The notes beneath the pieces were generated by a model. The model saw nothing but the letters and a program-made list of their open reading frames with translations. It ran no database searches and was not told where the DNA came from. DNA of 64,000 bases. It comes from JACVRM01 sp963817375. Lineage in GTDB: Bacteria > Actinomycetota > Thermoleophilia > Gaiellales > Gaiellaceae. Each line of letters opens with the position of its first letter. Position 1 is the first letter of the stretch. Location of the stretch: assembly GCA_963817375.1 (NCBI GenBank), contig CAWFOB010000006.1, positions 124,001-188,000 on the forward strand. The letters are read 5' to 3'. The position numbers and the translations under genes are program-made. Positions 36,224 through 44,646 of the stretch are shown here, piece after piece.

Positions 36224-37342
36224 TCACTCCATCGGAACCTGGAGCAGCAGACGCGGCTGGATGCGATCGAGGATCGCGCCGAGCGACTCGCCCGTCGCCG
36301 TGATGCCGTGGTTCTTCAGGCCGACGATCGCGTGCGCCGGGTCGGGCGCGGCGTCGATCAGGTCTGAGACGCTCCGGGCCAGCTCCTCGGTGCCGCAGGG
36401 GTAGTTGATCTCGGTCGCGGCGATGCCCTCGACCCACGCGTGGATGTGCAGGATCGCGCCGACGTCCGGGTGGTTGCGGTAGATCATCCAGTGCTCGATG
36501 GCGTCCACCGAGACCCGCCGCGGCTCGACGGTCGGCGGCACGCTCAGGATCATCGCGCCGCGGTCGGCGTCGTAGCCGGAGACGAGCAGGATGTCGCGCC
36601 CCGGCGTCTCGAGCTGGGCCTTGTCGACGCCGCTCGCGCTCATCCAGAACCGGCGCTCGTCCTTGCGCGCGGAGAGGTTCCCGTACGAGAGCCCGCCCAG
36701 GCCGTAGAGACGTTTCACGTGGCGCAGCTCGCGCTCGCTCAGCAGGTCGTCGATCGGGAACGGGTTCGGCAGCAGGCCGAGCTCGCCGAGCCGCCTGCCG
36801 GCGGACGCGAGCTCCTGGGTGATCTCGTCGCCGTCCCAGAGCTCCGGCTCCAGGTCGGCGAGGAAGGTGTTGTCGATCACGAGGCGCGATGTGGCGAGCG
36901 GCTCGAGCCGCTCGACGACGGCGTGCGCCAGCGCGGCCAGGTCGCCGGTGTCCGGGACCTTGTAGGTGCCACGCTCCATGGTCGTGAACCAGACGCCGCG
37001 GCCGGGGACCGCGAGGAGGGAGACGTTCGCGAGCGCGCGGACCAGCATCGGGTAGGCGGCCGCCAGCACGTCGGCGGGCTCGTCGGGCAGCTCCCAGAGC
37101 GCGGCCACGAACGTGCCGCGTGCGCGGCGGCGGTACGGCTTGGGTGCGGCCGGGTCGACGAGGTTGACGACGAGCCCTGCGTCGGCCGCGTCGGTGCGCT
37201 CGAAGCCGCGCGTGCCGAGCGCGACGGTCATCTCCTTCGCGAGTGCGGCATGCGTCGGAGAGATCGGGGTGCCCGCGAAGGCGTATGAGCCGCGCGGCCG
37301 TCTCGGCGCGCGGCGGGTGCGCTGTTCGGTATCGGTCTGCAT
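36224..37342 (-). CDS. class II aldolase/adducin domain protein with long N-terminal extension
   Basis: A 372-residue protein whose C-terminal ~170 residues form a class II aldolase domain: GLGGLSYGNLSARKD, ILHIHAWVEG (zinc HxH) and GLKNHGITATGESLG (third His). The first ~190 residues are a separate Ala-rich alpha/beta segment (PTHAALAKEMTVALG, PRGVWFTTMERGTYK) of unknown function. Such enzymes cleave sugar phosphates or related aldols. The start ATG 37342 has no clear ribosome binding site. It lies 14 bp from the CopD-like gene and is divergent from thioredoxin. Confidence 0.82.
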   Translation of the reverse strand: MQTDTEQRTRRAPRRPRGSYAFAGTPISPTHAALAKEMTVALGTRGFERTDAADAGLVVNLVDPAAPKPYRRRARGTFVAALWELPDEPADVLAAAYPMLVRALANVSLLAVPGRGVWFTTMERGTYKVPDTGDLAALAHAVVERLEPLATSRLVIDNTFLADLEPELWDGDEITQELASAGRRLGELGLLPNPFPIDDLLSERELRHVKRLYGLGGLSYGNLSARKDERRFWMSASGVDKAQLETPGRDILLVSGYDADRGAMILSVPPTVEPRRVSVDAIEHWMIYRNHPDVGAILHIHAWVEGIAATEINYPCGTEELARSVSDLIDAAPDPAHAIVGLKNHGITATGESLGAILDRIQPRLLLQVPME

Positions 37343-37424
37343 GCGGGGATCGTTCGCGAAGATGTGCCGGGCGCAATCGGGAGCGATCCGGAAGGGCGTT
37401 GCGGTTATCTACGTTTGTGTCCGC

Positions 37425-37988
37425 ATGGACGTGACCGAACAGAGCTTCGCCGCGGACGTCGTCGAGCGCTCGGCCGAGGTGCCGGTGGTCGTCGACTTCT
37501 GGGCCGACTGGTGCGGCCCGTGCCGCATGCTGACCCCCGTGCTCGAACGCGAGATCGCCGAGCGCGACGGGCAGGTGGAGCTCGTGAAGGTCGACGTGGA
37601 CGCCAACCCGGCCCTCGCGAGCGAGTACGACGTTCGCGGCATCCCCGCCGTGAAGGCGTTCCGGAACGGCCGCGTGGTCAGCGAGTTCGTCGGCGTGCAG
37701 TCGCCGCAGTCGGTGGCCGCCTTCCTCGACGCGCTCACGCAGCCGACGGAGGGTGAGCAGCTGCTCGCGAGTCTGCGCTCCAGCGGGGCAGAGGCGGAGG
37801 TGCTCGCGGCCCTCGACCGCGGCGACCCGGCGGCCGCGCTCGAGCTCGTCCTCGGCGAGATCGCGGATGCGGAGCCCGAGCGTCGCGAAGAGCTGCGCCG
37901 GCTCGCGCTTGCGATCTTCGATGCGCTCGGCCCCGAGGACCCCGTGACGCAGACGTACCGGCGGCGGCTCGCCAGCCTCCTCTTCTAG
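37425..37988 (+). CDS. thioredoxin domain protein with C-terminal TPR-like tail (YbbN type)
   Basis: A 187-residue cytosolic redox protein. The N-terminal half is a thioredoxin fold with the WCGPC active site (residues 29-33, C30/C33) and the cis-Pro region DVRGIPAVKAF. The C-terminal ~80 residues form a helical TPR-like tail (AAALELVLGEIADAEPERR), as in YbbN/CnoX-type thioredoxins with holdase activity. ATG 37425 follows TACGTT by nine bases. The stop shares CTAG with the convergent ZIP gene. Confidence 0.9.
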   Translation: MDVTEQSFAADVVERSAEVPVVVDFWADWCGPCRMLTPVLEREIAERDGQVELVKVDVDANPALASEYDVRGIPAVKAFRNGRVVSEFVGVQSPQSVAAFLDALTQPTEGEQLLASLRSSGAEAEVLAALDRGDPAAALELVLGEIADAEPERREELRRLALAIFDALGPEDPVTQTYRRRLASLLF

Positions 37989-38731
37989 GCCGCGCGCGAG
38001 AGCAGCAGCTGCAGCGCCAGCATCGCCGCGAACGAGACGGCGAGCGCGGCGGCGACGGTCTGGGCGCTCGCGACGCGCCGCGCCGAGGGGATCAGCTCGG
38101 CGGCGACGAGCCATGCCATCGCCCCGCCTGCGAAGCCGAGCCCGACGGGGAGGAAGGCCCGGAACTGCTCGACGAAGATGTAGGCCGGCACGGCGAGCAG
38201 CGGCTGCGGGAGGCTCGAGAAGATGCTCCACCAGGCGGCCCGCCCGACGCTCTCGCCGCGCGGGACGAGCACGAGCGAGATGGCGAAGCCCTCGGGGATG
38301 TTGTGGATGGCGATCGCCGCCGTGATGAAGATCCCGAGCTCGCTGCCGCCGCCGAACGAGACCCCGACGCCGATGCCCTCCGCGACCGAGTGCACGGTCA
38401 TCACGGCGATGATCGTGATCGCGGTGCGGGCGTCCGCGCCGCGGAGCTTCCCGAAATCCACCTCGTGGCGCGCGTGGAGGATGCGCTCGGTCAGGGCGAT
38501 GAAGGCGATGCCGGTCACGATCCCGAGCAGCAGCCCGAGCGAGCCGCGGCCCCAGCCCTCTACGACGAGGACGGCCGTCGCCGAGAGCATGGCGCCGGCG
38601 GCCGACGCGTCCGCGATCCCGAGCCGGCCGCGCAGCGCGTTCGGGCCGAAGAGGAACGGCACCGCGCCGAGCCCGCACGCGAGCGCCGTCACCAGGGCGG
38701 CGACCGCGACGGTGAACGCGTTGACGCCCAC
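37985..38731 (-). CDS. ZIP-family metal transporter
   Basis: A 248-residue membrane protein with eight predicted helices of the ZIP/ZupT type. The metal site is intact: HSVAEGIGVGVSFG in helix IV and HNIPEGFAISLVL in helix V, both carrying His and Glu. It would import zinc, iron or manganese. GTG 38731 is preceded by TAGACC at six bases, a near match to the leaderless pattern. The 3' end overlaps the thioredoxin stop by four bases. Confidence 0.92.
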   Translation of the reverse strand: MGVNAFTVAVAALVTALACGLGAVPFLFGPNALRGRLGIADASAAGAMLSATAVLVVEGWGRGSLGLLLGIVTGIAFIALTERILHARHEVDFGKLRGADARTAITIIAVMTVHSVAEGIGVGVSFGGGSELGIFITAAIAIHNIPEGFAISLVLVPRGESVGRAAWWSIFSSLPQPLLAVPAYIFVEQFRAFLPVGLGFAGGAMAWLVAAELIPSARRVASAQTVAAALAVSFAAMLALQLLLSRAA

Positions 38732-38791
38732 CCGCTCGGTCTACCACCTCGCGCGCGCCACGGAACCCGTGGTTCCCCGCGTGCCGTTGCG

Positions 38792-38878
38792 GCTCAGCCG
38801 GAGCCGGAGGAGACGGTCGATCTGATGGAGGCGCTCCGCCAGAGCTTCGAGTCGACCCGCGAGCCGGCGCCGCGCTAG
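38792..38878 (+). pseudogene. possible remnant of a Ku protein C-terminus
   Basis: A ~28-codon frame, read up to TAG 38878, contains EETVDLMEALRQSFESTREP. The VDLMEALRxS sequence resembles the conserved C-terminal end of bacterial Ku (NHEJ DNA-end binder). No upstream Ku core, start or ligase D gene is visible, so it is either a deletion remnant or chance. It lies in the 280-bp gap between the ZIP and DUF4091 genes; the remaining gap shows no clear gene. Confidence 0.4.
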
Positions 38879-39011
38879 CGAGCATCGTCGGGGCGGAAGC
38901 GAGCGCCGGCGCGGTCGTCTCGCAGCAGAGCATCGCGCCGCCAGGCAGAGCGCTGAGTCCCTCGTCCGGGGGGTGATCCGCGGTTCGAAGGCCGCCGAAA
39001 TCTCGTGATAC

Positions 39012-40892
39012 ATGCGGCAGTCGACCCCTGTTCCCGTTTCGCGGCGGCTCGCCGTCGCCTTCGGCCTCCTGGTCGTCCTCACGGCCGCGGCGACCGCTCT
39101 CGCCGCTCCCAGGGCGGCCGAGACCCGCGCGCTCCTTCTCACGCAGCGCTTCACGCCGGACACCGCGCCGGCCGCGTCCGACCCGCTCGCGACCAGCCTT
39201 GTCGCGCTGCGCGGCGAGACCGAGGGCTTCCAGGTCGTCGTGCGCGCGCCGGGCACACGCCTGAAGGCTCGCCTCGCCGCGACCTCCGACCCGTTCTTCG
39301 TCGGCAAGACGCGCTTCCTCCGCGCCGGCTTCGTGAACGTGACGACGCCGTCTGCGGTCGTCAGCCTCGGCGCGGGCTCCTACGAGGACCCGCTGCCGCC
39401 GCAGACGAACGCCGGCCTGACCACGACGCCCGGGCAGTGGGGCGGCTTCGTCGTGCTGATCGACGTCCCGCGCGGCGCGATCCCGGGCACGTACCACGGC
39501 GAGATCGCCGTCTCCGACGAGACCGGCGCGGATGTCGCCACCCAGCCGTTCGACCTCAAGGTCTCGAGCGTCCAGACGCTTGCGCCGACCGACAAGAACG
39601 CCTTCAAGGCGATCGGCGGCTTCCTGACCGGCTGGTACCTCAACTACGCGCCGATCGGGGACCCCCAGGCGGACAACGGCGCGAAGCTCCTCAGGCTCTA
39701 CGGCAGTCTCACCAGCTTCCTCGCGCAGCACATGATCACGCCGACGGGCTGGGATTACGGGCGACCTGACAAGAACGGCCACTACGCCGACGGCTCGTGC
39801 GCGACATGCTGGTGGCGCTCGCCGGAGTTCCCGGTCGCGTACCAGTCGCAGGCCTGGCCCGCGAAGGTGCTGCCGGCGCGCGGCGACAAGTTCACGCTCG
39901 AGCGCGACTGGACCACGCACGGCGCCGCGTTCCTCAAGAACGTCGGCTCATACTGGAAGTCGCACGACTGGATCGGCGACAACACCTACCTCTGGGCCTG
40001 GGACGAGCCGTCGAACAAGCAGGAGACCACGGACATCCCGGCCATCGACAAGCTCGTCCACGAGAACGCGCCCGGCGTCAAGACGTTCGCCACCGCGTTC
40101 CCGTACGACACGACGAAGGACCGCAAGCTCTGCAAGCGCTTCGGCAACCGCTCATGTCACGTGTTTCCCGGGCAGAAGACGAGCAACAAGGTGCTCTGGG
40201 ACGGCGGGCCGGACGACCTCGACGCCTGGCTGATCGCCGCGCACCGCTACTACGGCAAGTGGACGTCCGGGCTCGAGCAGCAGTACAAGATCGACCACAC
40301 GCTCGACGCGTACAAGCTCGAGCAGAAGGTGCGCGCGCGCGGCAGGGAGATCTGGTCGTACACGTACTTCATGCCGACCAGGTCGATCCCGCAGCTGACG
40401 ATCGACGGCGCGCCGACCGACCCGGAGCTGTTGATGCTCTGGAACGGGTACGAGAGGAACACGGGCTGGCTGACCTGGCAGATGAACCGCTGGGTGGACG
40501 GCCACGTGCTGAACGCGGCGAAGGCGAAGCCGCGCAACCCGTACGACGACACGATCTCCTCCAAGACGCCGAAGGGCGAGCTTGCGAACGGCGACGTCAG
40601 CCTCTTCTACCCGCCGGTCTCGCAGGAGTACGGGCTGACCGACCCGACCGCCGAACCGGTCACGTCGATCCGCTTCGAGGAGCTTCGCGACGGCATCGAG
40701 GACATCAACCTCGTGACGCTCTACCGCCAGAAGTTCGGCGACGCCGCCACGCGGAAGGCGCTGGGCGCGATCTTCGGCAAGGTGCAGGTCGTCGAGAACG
40801 GCGGCTTTACCTGGCCGGCTTACTCGAACACCGGCATGGCCGACCGCATGGAGCAGGTCCGCCGCACGCTCATTACCGCGCTCGAGGCGTAA
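39012..40892 (+). CDS. secreted DUF4091 domain protein, glycosidase-like
   Basis: A 626-residue exported protein. A signal peptide (LAVAFGLLVVLTAAATALAAP) leads into a beta-sandwich domain (about 35-175) and a TIM-barrel-like domain with the DUF4091-type pattern: IGDNTYLWAWDEPSNKQET, with the acidic WAWDEP segment, AFPYDTTKD, and IRFEELRDGIEDINLVTLYR near the C-terminus. The family is related to GH123 N-acetylgalactosaminidase-like enzymes, but activity is unproven here. CDS starts at ATG 39012; the ribosome binding site is weak. No partner gene is close. Confidence 0.8.
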   Translation: MRQSTPVPVSRRLAVAFGLLVVLTAAATALAAPRAAETRALLLTQRFTPDTAPAASDPLATSLVALRGETEGFQVVVRAPGTRLKARLAATSDPFFVGKTRFLRAGFVNVTTPSAVVSLGAGSYEDPLPPQTNAGLTTTPGQWGGFVVLIDVPRGAIPGTYHGEIAVSDETGADVATQPFDLKVSSVQTLAPTDKNAFKAIGGFLTGWYLNYAPIGDPQADNGAKLLRLYGSLTSFLAQHMITPTGWDYGRPDKNGHYADGSCATCWWRSPEFPVAYQSQAWPAKVLPARGDKFTLERDWTTHGAAFLKNVGSYWKSHDWIGDNTYLWAWDEPSNKQETTDIPAIDKLVHENAPGVKTFATAFPYDTTKDRKLCKRFGNRSCHVFPGQKTSNKVLWDGGPDDLDAWLIAAHRYYGKWTSGLEQQYKIDHTLDAYKLEQKVRARGREIWSYTYFMPTRSIPQLTIDGAPTDPELLMLWNGYERNTGWLTWQMNRWVDGHVLNAAKAKPRNPYDDTISSKTPKGELANGDVSLFYPPVSQEYGLTDPTAEPVTSIRFEELRDGIEDINLVTLYRQKFGDAATRKALGAIFGKVQVVENGGFTWPAYSNTGMADRMEQVRRTLITALEA

Positions 40893-40966
40893 GACTCCCC
40901 CAAACGGGGTCGAGTCCCTCGCTCCGTTTCCGATACCTGGCCACATGGCCAGGGTCGAGCGGCCTA

Positions 40967-40995
40967 TTGCCACCGCGCGAGAGCTGGTCTACCCT
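40967..40995 (+). promoter_or_regulatory. promoter of the CAP-FN3 gene (-35 TTGCCA, -10 TACCCT)
   Basis: TTGCCA (40967-40972) and TACCCT (40990-40995) are separated by 17 bases. The downstream leader (about 47 nt) has a CCCGG/CCGGG stem and the ribosome binding site AGGAGAAGG before GTG 41049, so this mRNA is not leaderless. Confidence 0.6.
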
Positions 40996-41048
40996 GCCCG
41001 CGCCCGGGACGGGGAAGCCGGGCTCCCAACTAGGAGAAGGGGTTCTCT

Positions 41049-42629
41049 GTGCACATCCGCCCTGTTGCATCCGCATGCCTGCGCGCCGTCATCGCGCTCG
41101 CCGCGGTCGCTTCTGTCGCAGCGTTCCTGCCGGTCACCGGCCCGCACGGCGTCGCCCAGGCGGCCGGCGTCGGCAACTGCAGTCCCGACGCCGCGTGGCC
41201 GGCGTCGAACCAGTCGTTCGCAGACCAGGTCGTCGCGCTCGTCAACCAGCACCGCGCCGCCCTCGGGCTCGTCCAGCTGAGGGTCTCGCCGACGCTGACC
41301 GCCTCCGCGGTCTGGAAGGCGCGGCACATGGCGTACTACGGCTACATGCAGCACGACGACCCGGCGCCGCCGATCGCGCGGCTCTGGTACCAGCGCGTAC
41401 AGGCGTGCGGCTACGCCGGCGGGGGCATGGGCGAGAACATCGCCTACGGCTACCCGACGCCGCAGGACGTCATGAACGCCTGGCTCAACTCGCCGGGCCA
41501 CAAGGCCAACATCGAGAACGCGAGCTACCGGGCCATCGGCGTCGGCGCTGCCGGCTCCACCGTCTTCTGGGCCCAGGACTTCGGCACCACCGACGACTCC
41601 GGCAGTGTCACCCCGCCGCCGCCCTCCGACACCACGTCGCCCAGCGCGCCGGGGCTGCTCACCGGGACGGCCGCGTCGGCGAGCCAGGTCAACCTGACCT
41701 GGGGCACCGCGACCGACAACGTCGGCGTGACCGGCTACCGCGTCTACCGAGGCGGCACGCAGGTCGCCACGACGGCCGGCACCTCGTACCCGGACACCGG
41801 CCTCGCGGCCGGCACGGCCTACAGCTACACCGTGCGGGCGTACGACGCGGCCGGCAATCTCGGGCCGGCGTCGAACACGGCGACGGTGACGACGCAGTCG
41901 GCGCCGAGCGGCGACACCGCCGCTCCGAGCGTGCCGGGGACGCTGAGCGCTACCGCCGTGTCCACCAGCCAGGTCAACCTCAGCTGGGGTGCAGCGAGCG
42001 ACAACGTCGGCGTGGCCGGCTACCGCGTCTACCGAGGCGGTACGCAGGTCGGGACGACCGCCGGCACGTCGTACTCGGACACCGGCCTGAGCGCCGCCAC
42101 GCCGTACAGCTACACCGTGCGTGCGTACGACGCGGCCGGGAACCTGGGGGCGGTGTCGAACAGCGTCACGGTCACAACCCAGAGCGGCTCGTCCGGCGGC
42201 GGCGCGAGCGGCGGGACCGCCTACGTCAACTCGGTGACCGTCCAGTCCGGGACCGTCACGAGCGGCTACGCGACCAACCTGCGCGCACAGGACGGCGTCA
42301 CCTTCAACGTCACTGCGCAGGGCGTCGGCTGGTGGGGCAGCTTCACGCTCCCGACCTCGCCGGCGAACCTGTCCGTGACCTACGCCGGCAGCGTCACCGC
42401 CTTGTGCACGCAGGCACTCAGCCTCTGGGACTGGACGACGGGCACGTGGCAGCTGCTCGACTCGCGGGCCGCCTCGAGCCTGACGCGGAGCGTCACGGTG
42501 ACCGCGACCGGGACGCTCAGCCGCTTCGTCTCGCAGAGCACCGGCGAGGCCCGCGTCCGCGTCGGCTGCACCCGCGCCGACGGCACCTCGTTCACCATCA
42601 GGGCCGACCAGCTCACGGTCGCGACCTGA
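41049..42629 (+). CDS. secreted CAP/SCP domain protein with two FN3 repeats
   Basis: A 526-residue exported protein. After the signal peptide (AVIALAAVASVAAFLPVTG) a CAP domain (about 45-180) shows FADQVVALVNQHRAALGL, MAYYGYMQHDDP and GENIAYGYPTPQDVM...WLNSPGHKANIE, with the His and Glu residues of the CAP cavity. Two tandem FN3 domains (about 198-287 and 293-382) are nearly identical. The C-terminal ~140 residues are a beta-rich domain (VGWWGSFTLPTSP, ALSLWDWTTG) of unknown function. CAP proteins may bind lipids or cell-wall material. The GTG start has an AGGAGAAGG site. Confidence 0.85.
   Translation: MHIRPVASACLRAVIALAAVASVAAFLPVTGPHGVAQAAGVGNCSPDAAWPASNQSFADQVVALVNQHRAALGLVQLRVSPTLTASAVWKARHMAYYGYMQHDDPAPPIARLWYQRVQACGYAGGGMGENIAYGYPTPQDVMNAWLNSPGHKANIENASYRAIGVGAAGSTVFWAQDFGTTDDSGSVTPPPPSDTTSPSAPGLLTGTAASASQVNLTWGTATDNVGVTGYRVYRGGTQVATTAGTSYPDTGLAAGTAYSYTVRAYDAAGNLGPASNTATVTTQSAPSGDTAAPSVPGTLSATAVSTSQVNLSWGAASDNVGVAGYRVYRGGTQVGTTAGTSYSDTGLSAATPYSYTVRAYDAAGNLGAVSNSVTVTTQSGSSGGGASGGTAYVNSVTVQSGTVTSGYATNLRAQDGVTFNVTAQGVGWWGSFTLPTSPANLSVTYAGSVTALCTQALSLWDWTTGTWQLLDSRAASSLTRSVTVTATGTLSRFVSQSTGEARVRVGCTRADGTSFTIRADQLTVAT
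41640..42190 (+). repeat. tandem FN3 coding repeats (285-bp period)
   Basis: Two copies of a ~280-bp unit, offset by 285 bp (for example AGCCAGGTCAACCT at 41682 and again at 41967). They encode FN3 domains sharing DNVGVxGYRVYRGGTQV and YSYTVRAYDAAGNLG. High identity at DNA level suggests recent duplication or conversion. Confidence 0.85.
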
Positions 42630-42671
42630 CCAGATTTCGGCGGTCTACTCCCCCTTCCCGACCGTCGAACC

Positions 42672-42708
42672 CCGCCGCCGTCGTCCCTTCGAGGGATGAC
42701 GGCGGCGG
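42672..42708 (+). terminator. strong hairpin downstream of CAP-FN3 gene
   Basis: A 17-bp stem with one G-T wobble: CCGCCGCCGTCGTCCCT (42672-42688), loop TCG, then AGGGATGACGGCGGCGG (42692-42708). No U-tract follows. It lies 43 bp after the CAP-FN3 stop and ahead of the coiled-coil gene. Confidence 0.65.
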
Positions 42709-42738
42709 TGCTCCCTGCCGATACGTGTGTAGCGGCCC

Positions 42739-43197
42739 ATGTCCGAACGACTGCCCGAACACGACGACGAGCTTCTCGCGGACGACGTCCTCGAGCACGG
42801 CGTCGAGCAGCTTGTCCAGTCGATCCAGGACCGGGAGGCGGACTTTTCCCGCCGCGAGGAGCGCATCGAGGAGCTGGAGCGCCTGCTGGACGCCCAGCGC
42901 GAGCGCGTCGAGCGGCTCGAGGCGCAGCTCAAGGCCGCCGAGCAGACCGCCGTCACACGTGTCCGCGAGCTCGACGAGCGCGAGCGTGAGCTCGACGTGC
43001 GCGAGGTGAAGCTGGAAGCGGAAGAGGAAATCCGGCTCGCGAAGCTGGAGCGCTCGGAGCGGTTCGTCGCCGAGCTCCAGCAGCAGCTCGAGGCCCGCGA
43101 GACCCGCGTCGCCGCCCAGGTCACGCAGATGCAGGCGGGCCTCCGCCATCACGACGTCGCGTCGCTGACGCGGGTCGTGAACAACACCGGCGTCTAG
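42739..43197 (+). CDS. short coiled-coil protein
   Basis: A 152-residue protein, nearly all heptad-like helix from about residue 30: REERIEELERLLDAQRERVE, RLEAQLKAAEQT, RELDERERELDVREVKL. The C-terminal stretch (LEAEEEIRLAKLERSERF ... LEARETRVAAQVTQMQAGL) resembles the tail of the long coiled-coil protein on the opposite strand (43306-44646). No membrane segment or signal is present. It may polymerise or pair with that protein. ATG 42739 is assumed; a clean ribosome binding site is not seen. The function is unknown. Confidence 0.7.
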   Translation: MSERLPEHDDELLADDVLEHGVEQLVQSIQDREADFSRREERIEELERLLDAQRERVERLEAQLKAAEQTAVTRVRELDERERELDVREVKLEAEEEIRLAKLERSERFVAELQQQLEARETRVAAQVTQMQAGLRHHDVASLTRVVNNTGV

Positions 43198-43221
43198 CTC
43201 GATCAGCCCCGGGCCAGGCTT

Positions 43222-43236
43222 GTGGCTGTCAGCCAC
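43222..43236. repeat. small hairpin between convergent coiled-coil genes
   Basis: GTGGCT (43222-43227), GTC, AGCCAC (43231-43236). The same GTGGCTGTC..GCCACTA core recurs in the larger hairpin at 43274-43304. Confidence 0.6.
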
Positions 43237-43273
43237 TAGCAGGCGTACGTTCGGCGCGCCGGAGCGCGCGGTT

Positions 43274-43304
43274 CCGAGTTAGTGGCTGTCCGCCACTAAC
43301 TCGG
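43274..43304. terminator. bidirectional hairpin terminator between convergent coiled-coil genes
   Basis: CCGAGTTAGTGG (43274-43285), seven-base loop CTGTCCG, CCACTAACTCGG (43293-43304), a perfect 12-bp stem located immediately before the stop of the minus-strand gene and after the plus-strand one. No long U-tract. Confidence 0.7.
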
Positions 43305-43305
43305 G

Positions 43306-44646
43306 TCAGTTGCGCTGGAGGTCTGCCTGCGCCCGGGTGACCAGGGTCGCGAGCTCGCGCTTGCGGGCGTCGATCCGCTCTTCGAGGGCGCTCAGCGTGT
43401 CCTCGCGCCGCTCGACCTCCAGGAGGCGCACCTCGATGTCGGCCTCGAGCGACGCCTCCTTGCGGTTGACCTCCGCCTCGCGCGCCTCGAAGTCGGCGAG
43501 CGCCTTGCCCAGCTCCTGCTGGCCGACGCGCACCCGCTGGTCGCGGTGCGCGAGCCGCTCCCGCTCCTCGTGGAGCCGGCCGTCTTCCGTCGCGACCGCC
43601 TGCTCGCGCTCCGCGAGCAAGTGCTCGCGGCGCTCCAGCTCGGTGCGCTGCTGGTCGAGCTCCGCCGTCGCGGCCGCGGCCGCCTCGCCCTCGGCGAGCG
43701 CTTGCTCGCGGCGGACGACCTCCGCCTCCCGCTCCGCCAGCGTCCGCTCCAGGTCGCCGAGCGCGGCCCGCATGCGGTGCAGCTCGGCAGCCTGCTCGCT
43801 CTCGCGGCCGCGCATCTCCTCCATCTGCCGCTCCGCGGCGTGGGCCGCCTCGAGCCGCCCGGCCGCTTCGGCCTGCTGCGCGGCCACGTCGGCCTCCGCC
43901 TGCGCAATCTGCGCCTCCCGCGCGACCAGCGCCTGCTCGCGCTGCTCGAACTCCCTCGCGCGCGCGTGAACCTGCCGCGCCTGCTCGGCCTGCGCCTCCT
44001 CGCGGGCGCGCAGCTCCTCGTCGCGGCGCTCCGCGTCGCGCTCCGCCCGCGCGAGCCGCTCCTCGCGCTTGCCGACGCCGCCGACGCGCTGCTCCGCGTC
44101 TGCTTCGCGGCGCTGGAGCGCACGCTCGCGCTCGTCGAGCCGGCGCCGCTCGTCCGCCGTCTGGCGGGTCTCACGCTCGGACGCAGCGCGCATGCCGTTC
44201 GCGCGCTCCTCCAGCGACGCCAGCCGCTTGCGCCCCTCCTCGATCGTCTTCTTGTCGTGATCGAGGCGCCGCTCGCGCTGGCGCAGCTGCTCCTCGATCG
44301 CCGCCAGCTTCTCGCTGCGCTCGCTCAGATCGACCGCGTGCCGCGCGCCGTCGCGCTCGTGGGCGAGCTTGCGTTCGTACGCGTCGACCTGCTCCGCCAG
44401 CGCCCGCTTCAGGTCCTCCTCGCGGGCCAGCGCGCGGCGCAGCTCGGCCTCGAGCTCCGACCGGTCCTCGCTCGCCACGGCGACGGGCGCGGGCGGCGCC
44501 TCGACGGCCGCGACCGGGAGCGCCTCGGGAAGCTCTGGCGCTCGGTCGTCACGCGAGACGCGCAGCTCGATCATGGCCCGCAGGCCGGTGCCGAATCCGC
44601 CCTGGATCTCCTCCCCTTCGCCGGCGTCCTGCTGCTCGGGATCCAT
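43306..44646 (-). CDS. long coiled-coil protein at the end of the Tad operon
   Basis: A 446-residue protein. An acidic/Pro-rich start (MDPEQQDAGEGEEIQGGFG) is followed by almost continuous coiled coil (from ~80 to the end), rich in repeats such as RERRLDHDKKTIEEGRKRL, LDERERALQRREADAE and EREQAVATEDGRLHEE. The last ~50 residues (EADIEVRLLEVERREDTL ... LVTRAQADLQRN) resemble the end of the convergent 152-residue protein. Its ATG overlaps the TadC stop (TAATG), so it is coupled to the pilus genes. It may scaffold or position the machinery, but this is inference. Confidence 0.75.
   Translation of the reverse strand: MDPEQQDAGEGEEIQGGFGTGLRAMIELRVSRDDRAPELPEALPVAAVEAPPAPVAVASEDRSELEAELRRALAREEDLKRALAEQVDAYERKLAHERDGARHAVDLSERSEKLAAIEEQLRQRERRLDHDKKTIEEGRKRLASLEERANGMRAASERETRQTADERRRLDERERALQRREADAEQRVGGVGKREERLARAERDAERRDEELRAREEAQAEQARQVHARAREFEQREQALVAREAQIAQAEADVAAQQAEAAGRLEAAHAAERQMEEMRGRESEQAAELHRMRAALGDLERTLAEREAEVVRREQALAEGEAAAAATAELDQQRTELERREHLLAEREQAVATEDGRLHEERERLAHRDQRVRVGQQELGKALADFEAREAEVNRKEASLEADIEVRLLEVERREDTLSALEERIDARKRELATLVTRAQADLQRN

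Noticed and set aside
40893..41048. Leader of the CAP-FN3 gene as a cyclic di-AMP riboswitch
   Set aside because: Secreted wall-acting genes in actinobacteria often have such a riboswitch, but the ~47-nt leader is too short and lacks the conserved core. A simple promoter and ribosome binding site explain it.
39797..43009. Very long open frames antisense or out of frame to the DUF4091 and CAP genes
   Set aside because: They arise from high GC content: Arg/Ala/Pro/Gly-rich translations without motifs, overlapping well-supported genes.
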